Origin: Mesaphorura yosii
Lineage: Eukaryota; Arthropoda; Collembola; Poduromorpha; Tullbergiidae
Assembly (NCBI GenBank): GCA_009869945.1
Contig: WIXG01000185.1
Coordinates: 92,127 to 156,126, forward strand
Length of the DNA: 64,000 nucleotides
Direction: 5' to 3'
The notes under the pieces are model-generated. The model ran no database searches and was not told the origin of the DNA. It worked only from the letters and a program-made list of their open reading frames with translations. Position numbers and translations under genes: made by a program. Positions 21,409-34,360 of the stretch are shown here, piece by piece (position 1 is the stretch's first letter; each line of letters begins with the position of its first letter).

Positions 21409-23496
21409 ATGGCACGCATTGCACTTCCTCTGTGTGTTCTGTTCGCCAGCGGGTTGGCCCTCTCCGCGGCAGTGGAGACGAAATTCGACTTGAACACGTT
21501 GGAGTCGATGGTCAAATCGCTGGGCAGAGCCATCGGACACCACGACGACGGGGCGCCTGGCACGCGAGAAGATGTGTTCGTGACTATCCGAAACGGAACG
21601 CTTCGAGGCTTCACCGGAGTGTCGACCAACAACACCAGAACCGTTTACAAATACAAAGGGATCCCTTACGCTCAACCACCAGTGGGCTCGCTCAGATTCC
21701 ATCCGCCCCAGCCCCTCGTCGACGGATGGGGCGATGAGATCCGGGATGCGACCCAGACTCCGCCCGCATGCGCCCAGTTTTTAACCGCCCTGACACCGCC
21801 CAGCGAGGACTGTCTGTACCTGAACGTGTACACTCCAAAGGCACCCGAAGACACGGCGGAGAAACTGCCAGTCATGTTCTTCATTCACGGTGGCGGGTTC
21901 ATATTCGGTGACTCGGTGCTTTACGGACCGGCTCGTCTCCTGCAGCAGGATGTCGTCTTTGTGACCATTCACTACAGACTTGGGGCACTGGGTACGTGAA
22001 AACTTTCCGATGTACTAGCAGAAGCAGAATGCTTATTGTATACATTGGCAGGATTTTTGTCCACTGGCGACGGAGTCGTGCCAGGCAATAACGGCATGAA
22101 GGACATCGTTCAAGGTTTGCGATGGGTTCGGGACAATATCGAGGCATTTGGCGGTGACCCAAATCAGGTCACCGTCTTCGGGGAGTCCGCAGGCGCCGTC
22201 GCCTCCATTCTGCTCCTTCTTTCGCCAATGTCAAACGGCCTCTTCCATCGCGTCATTGCTCAGTCAGGCACTCCACTCACCGCCTGGGGAATGGACATCC
22301 ATCCGTGGGAGTCGGCACAAAAATACGCGGCAAGAGTCAACTGCCCTACAGACACCAGCACAAGACTCGTGTACTGCTTGAGAGAAAAGCCGTGGCAGGA
22401 ACTGGCAGAGGCAAACTTCTGGCAAATTGTAAGTATTTTCGTGCGCAATCCGAGAGACGTGGGTTCCAATCCTTTACGAGCCATTTAATATTGTTTCCAT
22501 GTTCGGTCACCTTCCAGGCCAACAATGTGGCCAATCTCTACTTGAACTTTGACACAACAACACCCGTCATTGAGCCCGACTTCCCCGGAGCATTCTTGAC
22601 ACGAGATCCACTGGTCATCATGAGAGATGGACCCGTTCCAGATATTCCAGTTATGATGTAAGATTGTGGAGAAATCCCGCAAGAGCTTACAGCATTCCTT
22701 CTTCATTCATAATTTTAACTTCCATTTGATTCAGTGGAGCGTTGCAACACGAAGCATCGATCGTTCTCGGAGCAGCATACTCTTTGAATCTTCAACCAAA
22801 TAACAGAACTGATGACCCGTACTTTATCCGTGAGGAGCTGCTGCCCACATTGGTCAAGGCGCTGGGACCAGACGAGGTTGAGACGAGTGGGGCTCCGCTC
22901 ACAAATGCAGTCGCTCTCGCTTTCCTGCCGATCCCGATGCCCGACAACTTCACGTTAGTCATGGAAGGCTTGGTTGACATGTTGAGCGTGGCGCTTTTTA
23001 AGGCGCCCGTTCAACGCACGGCCGACTTCCTCAGTCGGCGACTGTCAAACGTATACCTCTACTCAATGGAGTACTACGGCTTCAACTCGCTCTGGACATT
23101 CCTCTTTGACATGCTTTCGGCGATTGGAGGAGCAAAGCCGCCTCCATTCAAACACGGGATGATGCATGCGGACGACCTGCAGTACCTTTTCACCCTTCCA
23201 GCAGTCATTGTGGGCAACGACAGGAGATTTTCAGACAAGCTAGTCAAAATCTGGACCGACATGGCAAAGACAGGGTAAGCCAATTGCTTTGGCAGTTCGA
23301 ATAGAAGTAAAGAAGCAAGCGGATAGTGATAATTTGATTCGTGTGCAGAAATCCAACTCCCAATCCGTCCACTGAGATTCCAGCGTGGCCAAGGTTCCAG
23401 CTTTCCGATCAGCAGTACTACCGACTGGCACTGCAGCCTGAAGTTCGGGCCAATTACGCGGCTTCTTGGCGAAAAGGGTATTCCGACATGAATTAA
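21409..23496 (+). CDS. Secreted type-B carboxylesterase
   Basis: Exons 21409-21991, 22052-22428, 22518-22657, 22735-23274, 23349-23496; 595 residues. Signal peptide MARIALPLCVLFASGLALSA. The alpha/beta-hydrolase signatures of the cholinesterase/carboxylesterase family are present: YKGIPYAQPPVGSLRF, EDCLYLNVYTPK, oxyanion-hole HGGGF, nucleophile GESAGA, acid residue in GALQHEAS, and base His in HGMMHADDLQYLF. It is therefore likely active. No C-terminal anchor or collagen-tail motif is seen; a secreted ester-hydrolase role in digestion, detoxification or hormone turnover is possible but not decided by sequence. AATAAA at 23546-23551. Confidence 0.93.
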
Positions 23497-23732
23497 GGAC
23501 AGACCGCTCAAATAACGTTGTGTAAATCAAGATTAAACCGGGCTAAATAAAATTGATCATGATCAGAAAGGTCAAATTGTTTCTTTGGCATTTTAAATTG
23601 CTCACAATGGTACTAGAGAAGAAATAACAATGTTGAAGAATTTTCAACTAAAGCCATATAGACTTCATAATTTCAGAGTTTGGGCCGGAATCTTCGGCTC
23701 TTGCTTCGCTGCAGGCACAGATCAAAACATAT

Positions 23733-26700
23733 CTAACCGCCCCAGCCGGTGCCAGCCGATGAATGGCTGATGGTTGTCCACCCTTGCGGGCTTGGTGAGC
23801 GGCTGACACCCGCTCCACCACTGCCCGGGCGATTGGGCCAATTCCAAGCTCCTCCGCTGCTATTCGGGAAGTTTGTTCCTCCACCGCCAAAACTCGGCTG
23901 ATTGGGTTGACTCCACCAGGGTCCACTCCCACCTGAGCCAGTCGGAGGTTGACGCTGACGACTTGGCTGTCTCGGCGGCTGTCCAAAATCAATCGGCCCA
24001 CGGCCACCGTTCGCCATTTGCGAGGGCGAAGGTGGCCTTGACGTGCTGGGTGAACTGCTTGTCGAAGACGGTCTGCTTTCGGCCGGTATTACCTCGATGC
24101 CTGATGGGGCGCCACCTTCTCTCACAGTTGTTTGGTCGATGTGAAAAATACGAACCTGAAGTAAGCTCCACTGTAATCTCGACTTCAAGACGGAAGTCTG
24201 CCCGCTAAGTTACTTTTTACCTGTGTCGCTTTGGAATTGGGGACCCCACGAATGAAATGGTCCAGATCCTTGACTACTGCATTGCCCTCACGTCTTCCAT
24301 GCCGATCGAAAGGGTATCCCATTGCACGAGCGTCGGGGTAAAGTTCATCCAAAAGTCCACAGTACGAGATTGACTCCTTGCAGCCTTGACGCTGGCCTTC
24401 AGTGGTCCGATTCTTTCTCGCCACTGCATCCTTCGTCGCATCCGTCACAATAACGTACAGATCAAAGACGACTCCAGTTGCGCTTCCCTTCGGAAGAAGC
24501 AGGTGTTGTGGCCAACCGCATCCACAAACAGATTGCGAAGCCGTCGGGCTCTCAGCCTGTCGTTCCAACTCACGGAAACTTTGCTCCCAGGGAATCGTGA
24601 CTGAAGAGTCCTCCGAAGATCTGTTGATTACGTTGTCACCTTGTCTCACTGAAACCAAACAATGAAATTACCAAAGCTCATTCAAAGAAATGAACACCGA
24701 TAAATTACGGGTAGTTGCGAATTTGTCCATCTCAAAGAAGAGTAGGCGCTGTTCCTGGTACGTGAATCTTGCTTTATGTTCGTTGAATCTCGGTGCCATG
24801 AAAATTCGAACGGTCCCTTGTCTTTGCGGGCCAGCATTGTTCACCTGAACAGTTCACAAATTAATATAGCGTCGGAGGAAGTACGAATTAGCTGGCTAAT
24901 TTCTAGGGCGACGTCCTAACTTACAAGTATTCTGTAAGAAAAGTTCTCATGGTTCAAGTGAGTGACGCGAGCCCACACAGGGCCAAGGTTGTTCATGTTT
25001 GTCCGTCCAAAATCGACGCCACGGGACAAATCAATGTCGCTTTGCATCCAGCTTGTGTACAACGTATTTCTCTCGCCTCTGTTTGGAGTTTGGACCGAAA
25101 TCTCTGAAACTTTGATGCCTTGCCATCCAAGCTGTGAGTAAATCATAAGGTGTCATAACTTTCCGGCATAGATGTGTACAGTACCTCATCGGAAGTGTAT
25201 GGTTTAATTGTCCCCTTGTACTTGTCGAAGATGTTATCAATGTATTTGTGCCAACGATAGAACACCGGATCTCGCATGGCCGTCGATGAATCGCCCATAA
25301 CACCAATGTTTTCCTATTGTCAATTTTGAATGTAACAGAAGAGGAATGTGAGACAGCTCACGATGCGTTGGAATGCACGCAGCACAAAATTTTATGGCTA
25401 CTGACTTACTTTGTGTCTGAATTTCGGGTCGTGTGAACACGCGATGAGAATATGCCCATCGTTGTGAAAATCTCCGTAAAATTGTCTATTTGGAGTCAAG
25501 TCCGAAGCTTCGACAAGATCGCCAAGCACATCGATGCCTTTCTCGACGGTCAGTTGAATCCGTTCATTATTCTGAGCCTGCCCAGTCACCATCGCCGATT
25601 ATTAAAACCATTAACTCGAAAATTGTTGCAAATTACCCCAATCACGACTCCGGTGTCGATTGCCTCAAGAATACGATCACGCCACTTTTTCATATTTTCT
25701 ATCTCAGCCTGAAATGGGGCACGTGTATCTGCCATTCGCTCGACGCTCTAAGGACAAGCAACCGATTACTCCTGATGAATGCATCTGCTACTGAACGCTG
25801 ATTGTATTAAGAAAATGCACGCACGGAAAGCTTGGTATTTTCCTGTCTGGCGCCCCAAACTCGCCCAGAATTTGTGTTGTACAATTTGGGGAAGTATCCC
25901 TCAGCAATCGCTTCGCTAATATCCTCGAGACGTCTAGTGCGGGCCAACCCATTGCAGAGACGCTCAGCTTCGTATCTGAATTATAAAGGAACAGCATTAC
26001 TTTCTTAGTAACTTTCCAGCCTCGCGCCTAATGTCACTAATGCGTACCTTGCCAGCATGTCATGGTGCATGTAGTAGAATAATTCTCCTTTTCTGTCCCG
26101 TTCTCCCTTCGCTGAAGTTGTGGGGTAAATCAAATGCCAGTGCCAATGATGAGAGTTCACGCCCAAATCTTCACGCCAGTAGGACACGAGATTCTCCGGG
26201 TTTGAATCATTGCCAGTAAAATTGCGGTCCACCATAATCAGTGACTGTAAATGCAAGGTAGAAGTATAAATGTTATTCGAGTACAAAGTTAATCTTTCTG
26301 AATGTCAGAACCACGTGGGCTTACGCGATCCTGCTGAGGTATGATCGCCTGCTTCTGGGCCGTACGAATGACATCTGGGCTCAAGAATTGGTCGGGTGCA
26401 ATTTCCCAGAAGGCTGGAATTCGAAATCCTTTCATATCAGTCCGGCGGAGGCAGGACGAGGCAAACGCAAAGATAAACAGTCTGGGATTTATCATCTCGC
26501 TGTCTCGACACGTGCAGCTCATGGACAGGAAGTCCTCCAGATTTGATTGTTCTACAAGAAAAGAGTGATAAGCAAAGTCATTATAATAGCATGGAAGAAG
26601 CGAGTCGATGAATGGTTTTAGTTTGACTTACGCATTAGAATCTTTTTGAGTTCTTCAGCCGCTTGTCGATGCGACGGTACGAAGTACGAGAAAATGGCGC

Positions 26701-27018
26701 TTTTGGGGCACGATCTTCCAATGTTCCCTAGGTTTGGCTTTTGTCGAGGCGCTTGCACCGTGAAGGCGGTTGCACCGGAGCCCATTGTTTTCCTAAACTC
26801 GTTCGCAGCATGTTGAAGACTGGCTGACTGCAGTCAAAGTAAAACGGACCTGAAGTTAAGAATGAATGGAAGTCTTGCTTCGACGAACGCCATCAACTCA
26901 CCAGACTATCGATGGGGACATTGTAGTACATGTTATTTGCGCCTCGAGGACCGAAGTACAGCGGTTCCCCGACACGCTCAAACAAGTACATAAATTGAGA
27001 TTGCAGATTTTGATTCAT
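23733..27018 (-). CDS. Prophenoloxidase with Gly/Pro/Ser-rich C-terminal tail
   Basis: Exons (minus order) 27018-26902, 26827-26632, 26551-26325, 26244-26048, 25975-25825, 25747-25637, 25577-25410, 25313-25185, 25131-24925, 24844-24709, 24648-24221, 24155-23733; 829 residues. Type-3 copper oxidase of the arthropod hemocyanin superfamily; by family it oxidises phenols for melanisation and sclerotisation. CuA ligands: HHWHWHLIYP and YYMHHDM; CuB: FYGDFHNDGH and FYRWHKYID, so all six histidines are present. The C-terminal third has CGCGWPQHLLLPKG and YPDARAMGYPFDR, diagnostic for the family. No signal peptide, as usual. Usual length is about 690; the last exon adds some 130 residues rich in Gly, Pro, Ser and Trp (FGQPPRQPSRQRQPP, WSQPNQPSFGGGGT), which is atypical. 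Confidence 0.93.
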
Positions 27019-28007
27019 TTTGAATTGATGGTGGCCCTGATCTTTAAAATGGATAAGATGATATTAACTTTACAAGACTCCTGACGTCTGATTTTTTTAT
27101 TCTCGAACCCTGTTGCTTGGTAGCCTGAACGGACGAAGTTCTCCCAATTCTTGTCTACCAGCGAAGAATTTGCTGAATGACTTGCTGGAAGTTTGTTAGG
27201 TGCCGCAGCAGTTTTTGCATTTCATAAATAGAGGAAGGAAACGAACAAAAATTAGCTATCGTGTATTTCCGCACAAAGCGCAGTTTAAGTCTCTTCTTTA
27301 GTCGAGTGGTGACGGAATCACAAGAACAATGTAGTCATCAGTCGGCGTTGGTTTCAGCATCCTTCTTCATGTACCTTCGTTCGCTTTGACCACTTTGCAG
27401 CGTTTTAATTTTGAGCTCTACTCGAATCAAATCGTTATTATGAAGTCTGGTAACAACCTCCAGGAAAACTGCGGTGCAAAAATTTATTTTCGGCATCGAC
27501 GGATTTCCGCCTGAACTCTAAGTCATAGACAATTGCATGGAAACTACAATTCGATGCTGCTGTGAATAAATTTCCAATTGCAGCTAAGGCCCTTTCCATT
27601 GAAGTAACCAGACTCGTGTTGAGGTCTGAGATACCCACACGGCTACAAACGTGGAAACTCAAACCGAAAAATTGTGATGGGGCATATAATGAATGTCTGA
27701 AGCACGCACGGAATGACTATGAAAAATAATGGAAAAGTTTGACCTCGTCAAGAAGACCATGTGGAGAATTTTATCGTCTTTATTTTGAAAACGCTGACAT
27801 AGAAAGACAACTTGTTTTCGTACTGTTACGAGTCCGAAGGTTATAGTTCAGCACTGCCATTATTATTATTATCATATAACTTTCGCGTGTTATGTCGGGT
27901 TTGCTCTCGCGGCGAGATTCCTTTGAAACCTTTCCTATATGCAGTAGTTAACATGACAAGGGCAGACATCTATACTAACTGAATCATATGCCACGTCATG
28001 CCTAAGT
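27019..28007. other. Intergenic region upstream of prophenoloxidase
   Basis: About 1 kb between two minus-strand genes. The right part is the 3' UTR of the SLC22 gene; a minus-strand AATAAA lies at 27784-27779. The left part should be the prophenoloxidase promoter; ctatttatg on the minus strand near 27225 is a weak TATA candidate. Short ORFs lack coding features. Confidence 0.5.
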
Positions 28008-30228
28008 CTATTGCACAAAATTTTTAAGAGGCTTGCCATAAGTTTCTTGCAAGAACACAGACACCAAGGCCGAGGCTACCGTAAAGCCACAGAATATGAA
28101 GTATGGAAGTGATGCTGAAACTAAATACAAACGCATTTCATTAGACTTTGGACTCGTGTCGTATAACACATTTTTCTACTACTTTCTTACAAGTAGCGAG
28201 ATAGACGAGCTGTGGCGCCAGAACTCCTCCGATGTTTGCCACGAGCCAGCATATTCCGAGACAAGATGTGCGAACTACAGTCGGAAATGCTTCTGCTGTG
28301 AAGCAGGCCACGATGCCCCACGCACCAGCGACTCCAAACCGCCCGAGGAAAGAGAGCACGGTGATGAGGGTTGGGTACTCTGCCATTCCAACGGTCAACT
28401 CAACCATCACAATGGCAACCAGAAAGACAGAACCGATGAGCAGACACATGCAGTACGTCTTCTTACGTCCAATGCTGAACCGCAAACAAATCTCAATTAA
28501 AATGACAGACAGGCGTATTTATTCATTGTTGTGGTGACTTACCAATTGCTGAACAGGGCACCGGAGGGGAATGCGGGCAGGTCGACAAGTCCAAGAAGGA
28601 AGCCGTTCAAGTACGGGCTCCCAGTCAAGCTCTTCGTGTTAAATGTGATTCCGTAGTACACAAGCGCAACCGAGAACCATCCCAACAGAAACAGTATCAG
28701 CGACAGGCACAATTGGGGGTTCTTGAGGACTCCAAGAAGCTGGAAACCACCCTTGCCTTCCTCGTCATTTTTTCTCTCGTCGAGAACGTCCCTCTGCAGT
28801 TTCACAATTGTCTCGTACTCAACAGGTTCCCTGAAATTCCATCTCGCGATCTGCTTGAGGGCCTTGGTGGCTTCTTTCGTTCTGCTCTGACAAAGTAGCC
28901 ATCTCGGGCTTTCAGGAACTAATCTGGAAGGAATCATACAATAACAATTAGGCTTCACAGAACAAGAGACAGAGATTTAATGACGAAAATTCTTTACGGG
29001 TATGTAATCAAAATAAGAATCGCTGGTGCGCCAGAAACAATGTTGAGAATTCTCCAGGACCGAATGTTGTATGCAAGCAGGGCAAGCAGCATTTCACCAA
29101 CGCACCAAATGCTCACACAACCAGCGATCGTCCGGTAACTTGGTGTCAGGAATTCAATCAAGTAAATGTTGAAGACCACGTAGAATCCTGAAACAAATGC
29201 AGCAGTGATATTAATCGTTCTTTTTTTTCATAAAGTGAATATATACCTCCGGCAGAGAGTCCCGCCAAGAATCTTGCAACCCCGTACGTGTAGACATCGA
29301 TGGCTAGCCCAGACGCTAAGCCGAATATTGCCATTAGCAAGGAGGTCAGGTAGTAGCATTTCTTTCGACCGTATCTGAAGGAAAGAGACACTTCATTGCA
29401 TTTGTTCCAAGCCAAATGAAGCTAACGACCGTCAATCATTCTTACTGATCTGCGAATAATGACCCCAGTATGGAACCGATCATCATGCCGGCCATCTGAA
29501 TACTTGTGAAGGTGTCCGTAACCCAAGCTCGGTCACATATCAGGTTCCACTACACATTCACAACAAGTTTCCGAATTAACACGCGCAAAATGAGAATTCT
29601 CTGTGCTATTATTGCTGTCATACCTCTTGAACGACGGACCCGCTGTATTGCTCATCACTCACGGGCACAATGCTCGCGCAGCCGCTGGAGCAGAGGATGG
29701 GGTCGGTCCCGAGAACGATTCTGTCGCCTTGCTCTATAGTATCTGTGCTGTTGATTCCTTTGCAAACAAACCGCACATTGTTGGATCCAGTGAAGACAGG
29801 GGCAACTGAGATCATCGACGCAGGAATTTCTGGTAGCAGCATTATCAGTGTGACCCAAAATTGGAACCATGAATAGCCTCCTAAAGTGGAAGAGGCCGAA
29901 AGTTATTGCAATCAAGCCGAGTAATGCGAGTAGACATAATAAACAGAAGTGAAATGCGGCTTTGTTTACCCAAGTCCGCATAAACATCTTCAAGTCTTGT
30001 AACCGGAACGCCCTCAGCTGGAACAGAGGCGAGTGAATTAAAATTTGCATCTGTCGTGTCAGGGAGTTTGTTTTTCAGAGTCGATGCTTGTTCGCTAATT
30101 CGCCTCACGTTCTGGTACTTTGCTAAGATGTCCTGACCGTTGGATTCCACATTGGCTCCAGTTGCTCCAGAATACCTTCGATTGTTGCGATTTTGATTCT
30201 GATGCAAAGTATCTCTGCCAGTTTCCAT
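28008..30228 (-). CDS. SLC22 (organic cation/anion)-type MFS transporter
   Basis: Exons (minus order) 30228-29970, 29880-29624, 29549-29446, 29374-29247, 29187-28998, 28923-28543, 28474-28191, 28114-28008; 569 residues. Major-facilitator protein of the plasma membrane. The cytosolic N-terminus (about 85 residues) ends EDVYADLGGYSWFQF, followed by the large first loop with several Cys, as in organic cation transporters. Then come WNLICDRAWVTD, the loop motif YGRKKCYYL, the family hallmark VPESPRWLL, the second GRKKTY after span 7, and a C-terminal QETYGKPLKNF. About 12 spans fit. Substrate cannot be predicted. A non-coding first exon is likely: an acceptor (ttaacctcag) lies about 33 bases before the chosen ATG. 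Confidence 0.9.
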
Positions 30229-30925
30229 TGCAAATACGCGTATTTGCTCTTTGCTGTGCACTGAGGTTAAAGTCTACCCTGTAACAATGCCAATTTCTAA
30301 AGTTGCTACTTCTACTTATACGCTACAATCATAATCAGAAATTATTAGATTAGAATTACAATAAATTAAATTAATTCCGACTCCTCATTTCCATTTGACG
30401 GACGATAAAACTTCAGTCTCGGTTCCAGCTCGGGTGTCAATCAGAAATCGAAACTATGACGAACTAATTTCAATCAGCTGCGATGAACATTGCCGGCACA
30501 TGTTGCAGAAACTGAAATGTTTTTGTGCCTCAATTCAAAACCAAATCAACTGCTGTTGAGCACTCCGCGTAATGCAAATTAATTAAAATTAAAATGCAGT
30601 GAGGCCGCTCACGCCTCTAATGTAAATTGACATGCATATGGAATCGTGTCTTGTCTGTATCATGGAACCAGCTAATATGCAATTGCGTCGAAGTATGACT
30701 AAATTCCAAATGCCTTCGTATTGATTAATTCGCAAGGTTAAAGTCCTTTATTCCATTGCGAAAATGCCATGCGCCCTTCTCAGAATCCACTTGCACGATC
30801 TCACCCCTCCCCCGGCAAAATACGTTAACATTTGCTTCCGATTCCAGCATTACACGTGAACACTGAAATATGAGTCATGTTGAACATAAATGCTGATTTC
30901 GTTGTGGAACCAGCTGTCAGAACGC
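30229..30925. other. Interval between SLC22 and NHA genes
   Basis: Leader and promoter of the SLC22 gene and short 3' flank of the antiporter gene, both on the minus strand. AT-rich; no ORF or repeat of note. Confidence 0.5.
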
Positions 30926-33165
30926 CTAATTTCTTGACAGAAATCGTCTTCCCGTGAAAATTACACCTAATTCACCGATCGGCGCTGTGAACAGAATTGT
31001 TAAAACAGCCAAGGCCAGGATGGTTTGACCATACTTCTCCGCCTCGGGTCCTTTGTTATGAGATCGTACCATATCCAATGCGATTGGTCCAATTGCGGCC
31101 TGTAACAAAGGCACGTATAACGATTATGAATAAAAACAACCTCATGTGACGAAATTTAACAAGCTTCACAAACCTGAACTGTAGCTTTCGGAACCCAAGC
31201 GATGGCCGCGAATAATTTCTCACGTGTATTCAGGTTGGCCTTCGACACCATCACAAACACAGTCAACACTCGAACCTGAAAGCAGATTAACTGTGCTCTT
31301 AAAATATGCGATGGTCCGAGTAGTTCAATTACACTTACGATGAGGCCCAAAGATATACACACAAGACCCTTGAGTATGGTATCAACATTCAAAGAGAGGA
31401 TATCAATTTGGCAGCCAATCACTCCGAAAAGCAGGGGCTCAAAAACCAACCAAAAGAGTAAAAATATTTTGGACACAGGATCCTACAACGTGGCAAATTT
31501 TTTTTTATAAACACCAATATCTCGTATTTAAAAGTTAGAATAGAAGCGAGGCTTACTGGAGTTTCAGCTACATCTCGAGCACGCCAAATTGTGGCCGCAG
31601 TGAACGCTGAGAGGAGGCAGCCTAGCGCTCCAGCGCCAGAAAATCCCGCCTTGCTCAGCCCAATGACCGATATTATTCCACCACCAAATGTGAACAAAAG
31701 TCTTACAACCATTGTATCCGTGTCAGCCTATTTGAAAACCATTCTCATGACAAAAAATAGTCCTCATGCTTTATACACGGATAAAGGGTTCCAATTAGCG
31801 CGTGTCTTACCTTTTGTCTTGAGCTAAAAATCATTCCAAGAAGAAATCCCCAACAAAGGCCGTAACCCAGTCCAAGAAGTACCTGTAGTGGACCTTGCAG
31901 TATGGAGAACGCAAGCGTGCCTTCGGCGAGAACAAAGTTGAGAACTACACCAAACAATGAAATGGCAATGACATTATCCAAACTGGCGGATGCAATGATG
32001 ATTGTTGGAATTCCTTTGCTCATGCCGTAACCAGCCTGCTTGAGCTCCAAAAGTCTAGGCACGACGACTGCTGGGGAGACGGGCGCCAGCACACAACTAA
32101 AAGTCAGAGAAGCCAAAGATAAAGACACGTAACGATGTTTGTTTAAGTTTCGTGTCTCGTCTCAACTTACCCGAGCAATAAGCCCCAAACCCACGACATG
32201 TCCAAGATGAGGTACGCCAAGACCGCGACTGACACAGCTTCCAGAACGGTTGGAAAGAATGCGAAGCGTAAAATCAGACCTTTGAAGTCAAGTAAAACTT
32301 TGGCATCCAAACCAAGTCCAGCTCGGGTAAGAATTACAGCAAGTGCAGTTTGCCTAAAATATTTCAAAAGAGGTCAGTATGGTACGTTGATGCTTTTGTG
32401 TTGGTATTTTAATGAAATGTGAGGTATATCACCTAATTGGTGCAGACCAATCCAGATTCAAATCTTTTCCATAATCAATGTACGGGGCATTTCTTAGCGC
32501 TAGCCCAAGCCCCAGCATTCCAATCATCGGTGGCAGATGGACAACCTCCAACAAGGAACCTAGCACAAAAACAGAACACTCATTAAAATTAATACACATA
32601 TTTAGTACGTGACTGCAGTGGTTCCTTTACCAAGTACGCGTCCGGCACATGCTAATAAAATGAGAACGAAAATAGAACCATGTGGCAGGGCGTCGTTGCC
32701 AATTAAAATAAATAAAGTCAACCAAATCCAAATTGGTAGGAGGATAAATGAGAAGAGTTTGTAGACTCGAGGGTACAAATGAGATGAAGTGATCCAGTGT
32801 ACAAAGGATGACGATGAAGAGGGCTGAGGACTGAAACCGGAGCTTCCATTCTTATGAGGCTTGTCCCTTTCTTCAGGGCAAATCACAATGTCTTCCAGCG
32901 TCTCGTTCTGGTTTCTCTGATACGAATGATACTGATGCCCATCCGAGTGTCCGGGCCTTGAGATACATAAAATTAAGCACATAATTTAGGAATCAAAATA
33001 AAGAAGAGGGCCGGACAAAGACACATGATGAGACACATACGAGTCGCCCAGTGACAATTGCGAGGAAGTCTTGGCTTGAGCGTTCATAATAACCAGATCC
33101 GTGCCTCCTCCCGCAGGAGAAGTGTCCATGCTGCAGTAATTTGGTGGCTGGGGATGCGATTTCAT
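30926..33165 (-). CDS. NHA/SLC9B-type cation/proton antiporter, Asp-Asn at DD site
   Basis: Exons (minus order) 33165-33041, 32956-32631, 32559-32433, 32353-32171, 32096-31811, 31727-31557, 31482-31339, 31275-31174, 31099-30926; 545 residues, close to the usual NHA length. CPA2-type membrane antiporter: hydrophilic N-terminus with a Ser run, then the conserved HLPPMIGMLGLGLALRN, LTRAGLGLDAKVL, APVSPAVVVPRLLEL, LFGVIGCQIDIL, and AWVPKATVQAAIGPIALD. The ion-binding segment reads ASASLDNVIAISLFG: the second Asp of the canonical pair is Asn. Electrogenic NHA/NhaA relatives have two Asp, so coupling or ion choice may be altered. In Drosophila one of two NHA paralogs is also substituted at this motif (from memory). 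Confidence 0.9.
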
Positions 33166-34360
33166 CTTGTCTGTATGTCTTGGCAGCTTTCTAACAAGCG
33201 TTACTCAGGATTAAATGTCTCAGCGGCTCACATCTTGATTCTCAGGTTCAGGTTCACAGCAACCTCACGACCTCAAGATTCGCGATAGACCAATGAGTCC
33301 ACAAGACCGGCCGCCCTCCGTGAATTCGCTAGTCGTGCCGTGCAACGTGAGACACGATCGACTCCGGTGATGAAGGTCAACACAAGTATTAAATTATTCA
33401 GTAAAGCCAATGATCAAAAACACAATGAACAGATGGCCCACGCTCATGCTAATTGATTCGCTTGATGTTTTGCAATTTTGCAAGCAAGCTCACTTGTCAC
33501 AGTCACAACAAAAGTCATGCAAAATGTTTCAATGGAATTTGACTCGTGCACATCCTCTCCTCTCTTTGACTGAACTTTGAAATGGACAATAATGAACTAG
33601 CCCTCAAACAACCGCAAAGCCAAAGTACAAAAACCCCCATTAACAGAAATCTCTTAACGACTTATTTTCGAATGTAACTGATTTTAAATGCGACGTTTAC
33701 TAACGTTTAATGTGTTGTCTGCTTCTGTGGTAGGAGTGATGACAGCGTGAGTATCATAAACACAAATATTTACATAATTCCGTACCCGAAACTGTTGCTA
33801 TATTGCCCTTGTTATCGTTTGGGATGGGATATTCTTGCCTTATCTTCGTTTTGTTCCCGTAGCGCATTGTTAAATATTCCCGATTACTTCGTCCCTAAAT
33901 ACGTACTACTCAGGCCTCAGGCAAATTCTAAAAGTAAAATTATCGCAAAACAATTCAACATCAATAGCATAGTGGACGCAAGAAAAATGAGACAAAGGCG
34001 ATGGTCTAATTCAATGGTCCCAATTTAGAGAATCATGCATTTAGTAGTACTTCACAGAGAGCTTATATAATTAGCGACATAACTATTGACATAATTTTTC
34101 ATAACAAGTACAAATATTAACGTAATACGCTTTCGAGATTAGCTCTAACTTTACGCTTTTTAGACTGTTGAAATTTAAACCTCATTTTGAATTTCGCGAA
34201 TTCCGTTATACGAATTGGAATGACCAAGTGTTCTGAAACAAAGATCTTATCTTTAAACATTTTCTAGCTTTTGCTTAGCAATTTTAAGATGCGGTTACTT
34301 TAAAGAATTAGAGTGGAATCGTAGACGTTACACTCAAGTAATGGATGTTCCTCTACGTCT
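33166..34360. other. Intergenic region
   Basis: About 1.2 kb: antiporter leader and promoter on the minus strand at the left, 3' flank of the next minus-strand gene at the right. AT-rich; no supported feature. Confidence 0.5.

Noticed and set aside
22429-22517. tRNA B-box-like gggttccaatcc in a carboxylesterase intron
   Set aside because: No A box at the right distance and no cloverleaf; at most a SINE scrap.
27438-27662. 74-codon minus-strand ORF upstream of prophenoloxidase
   Set aside because: No domain and no coding support; lies in promoter DNA.
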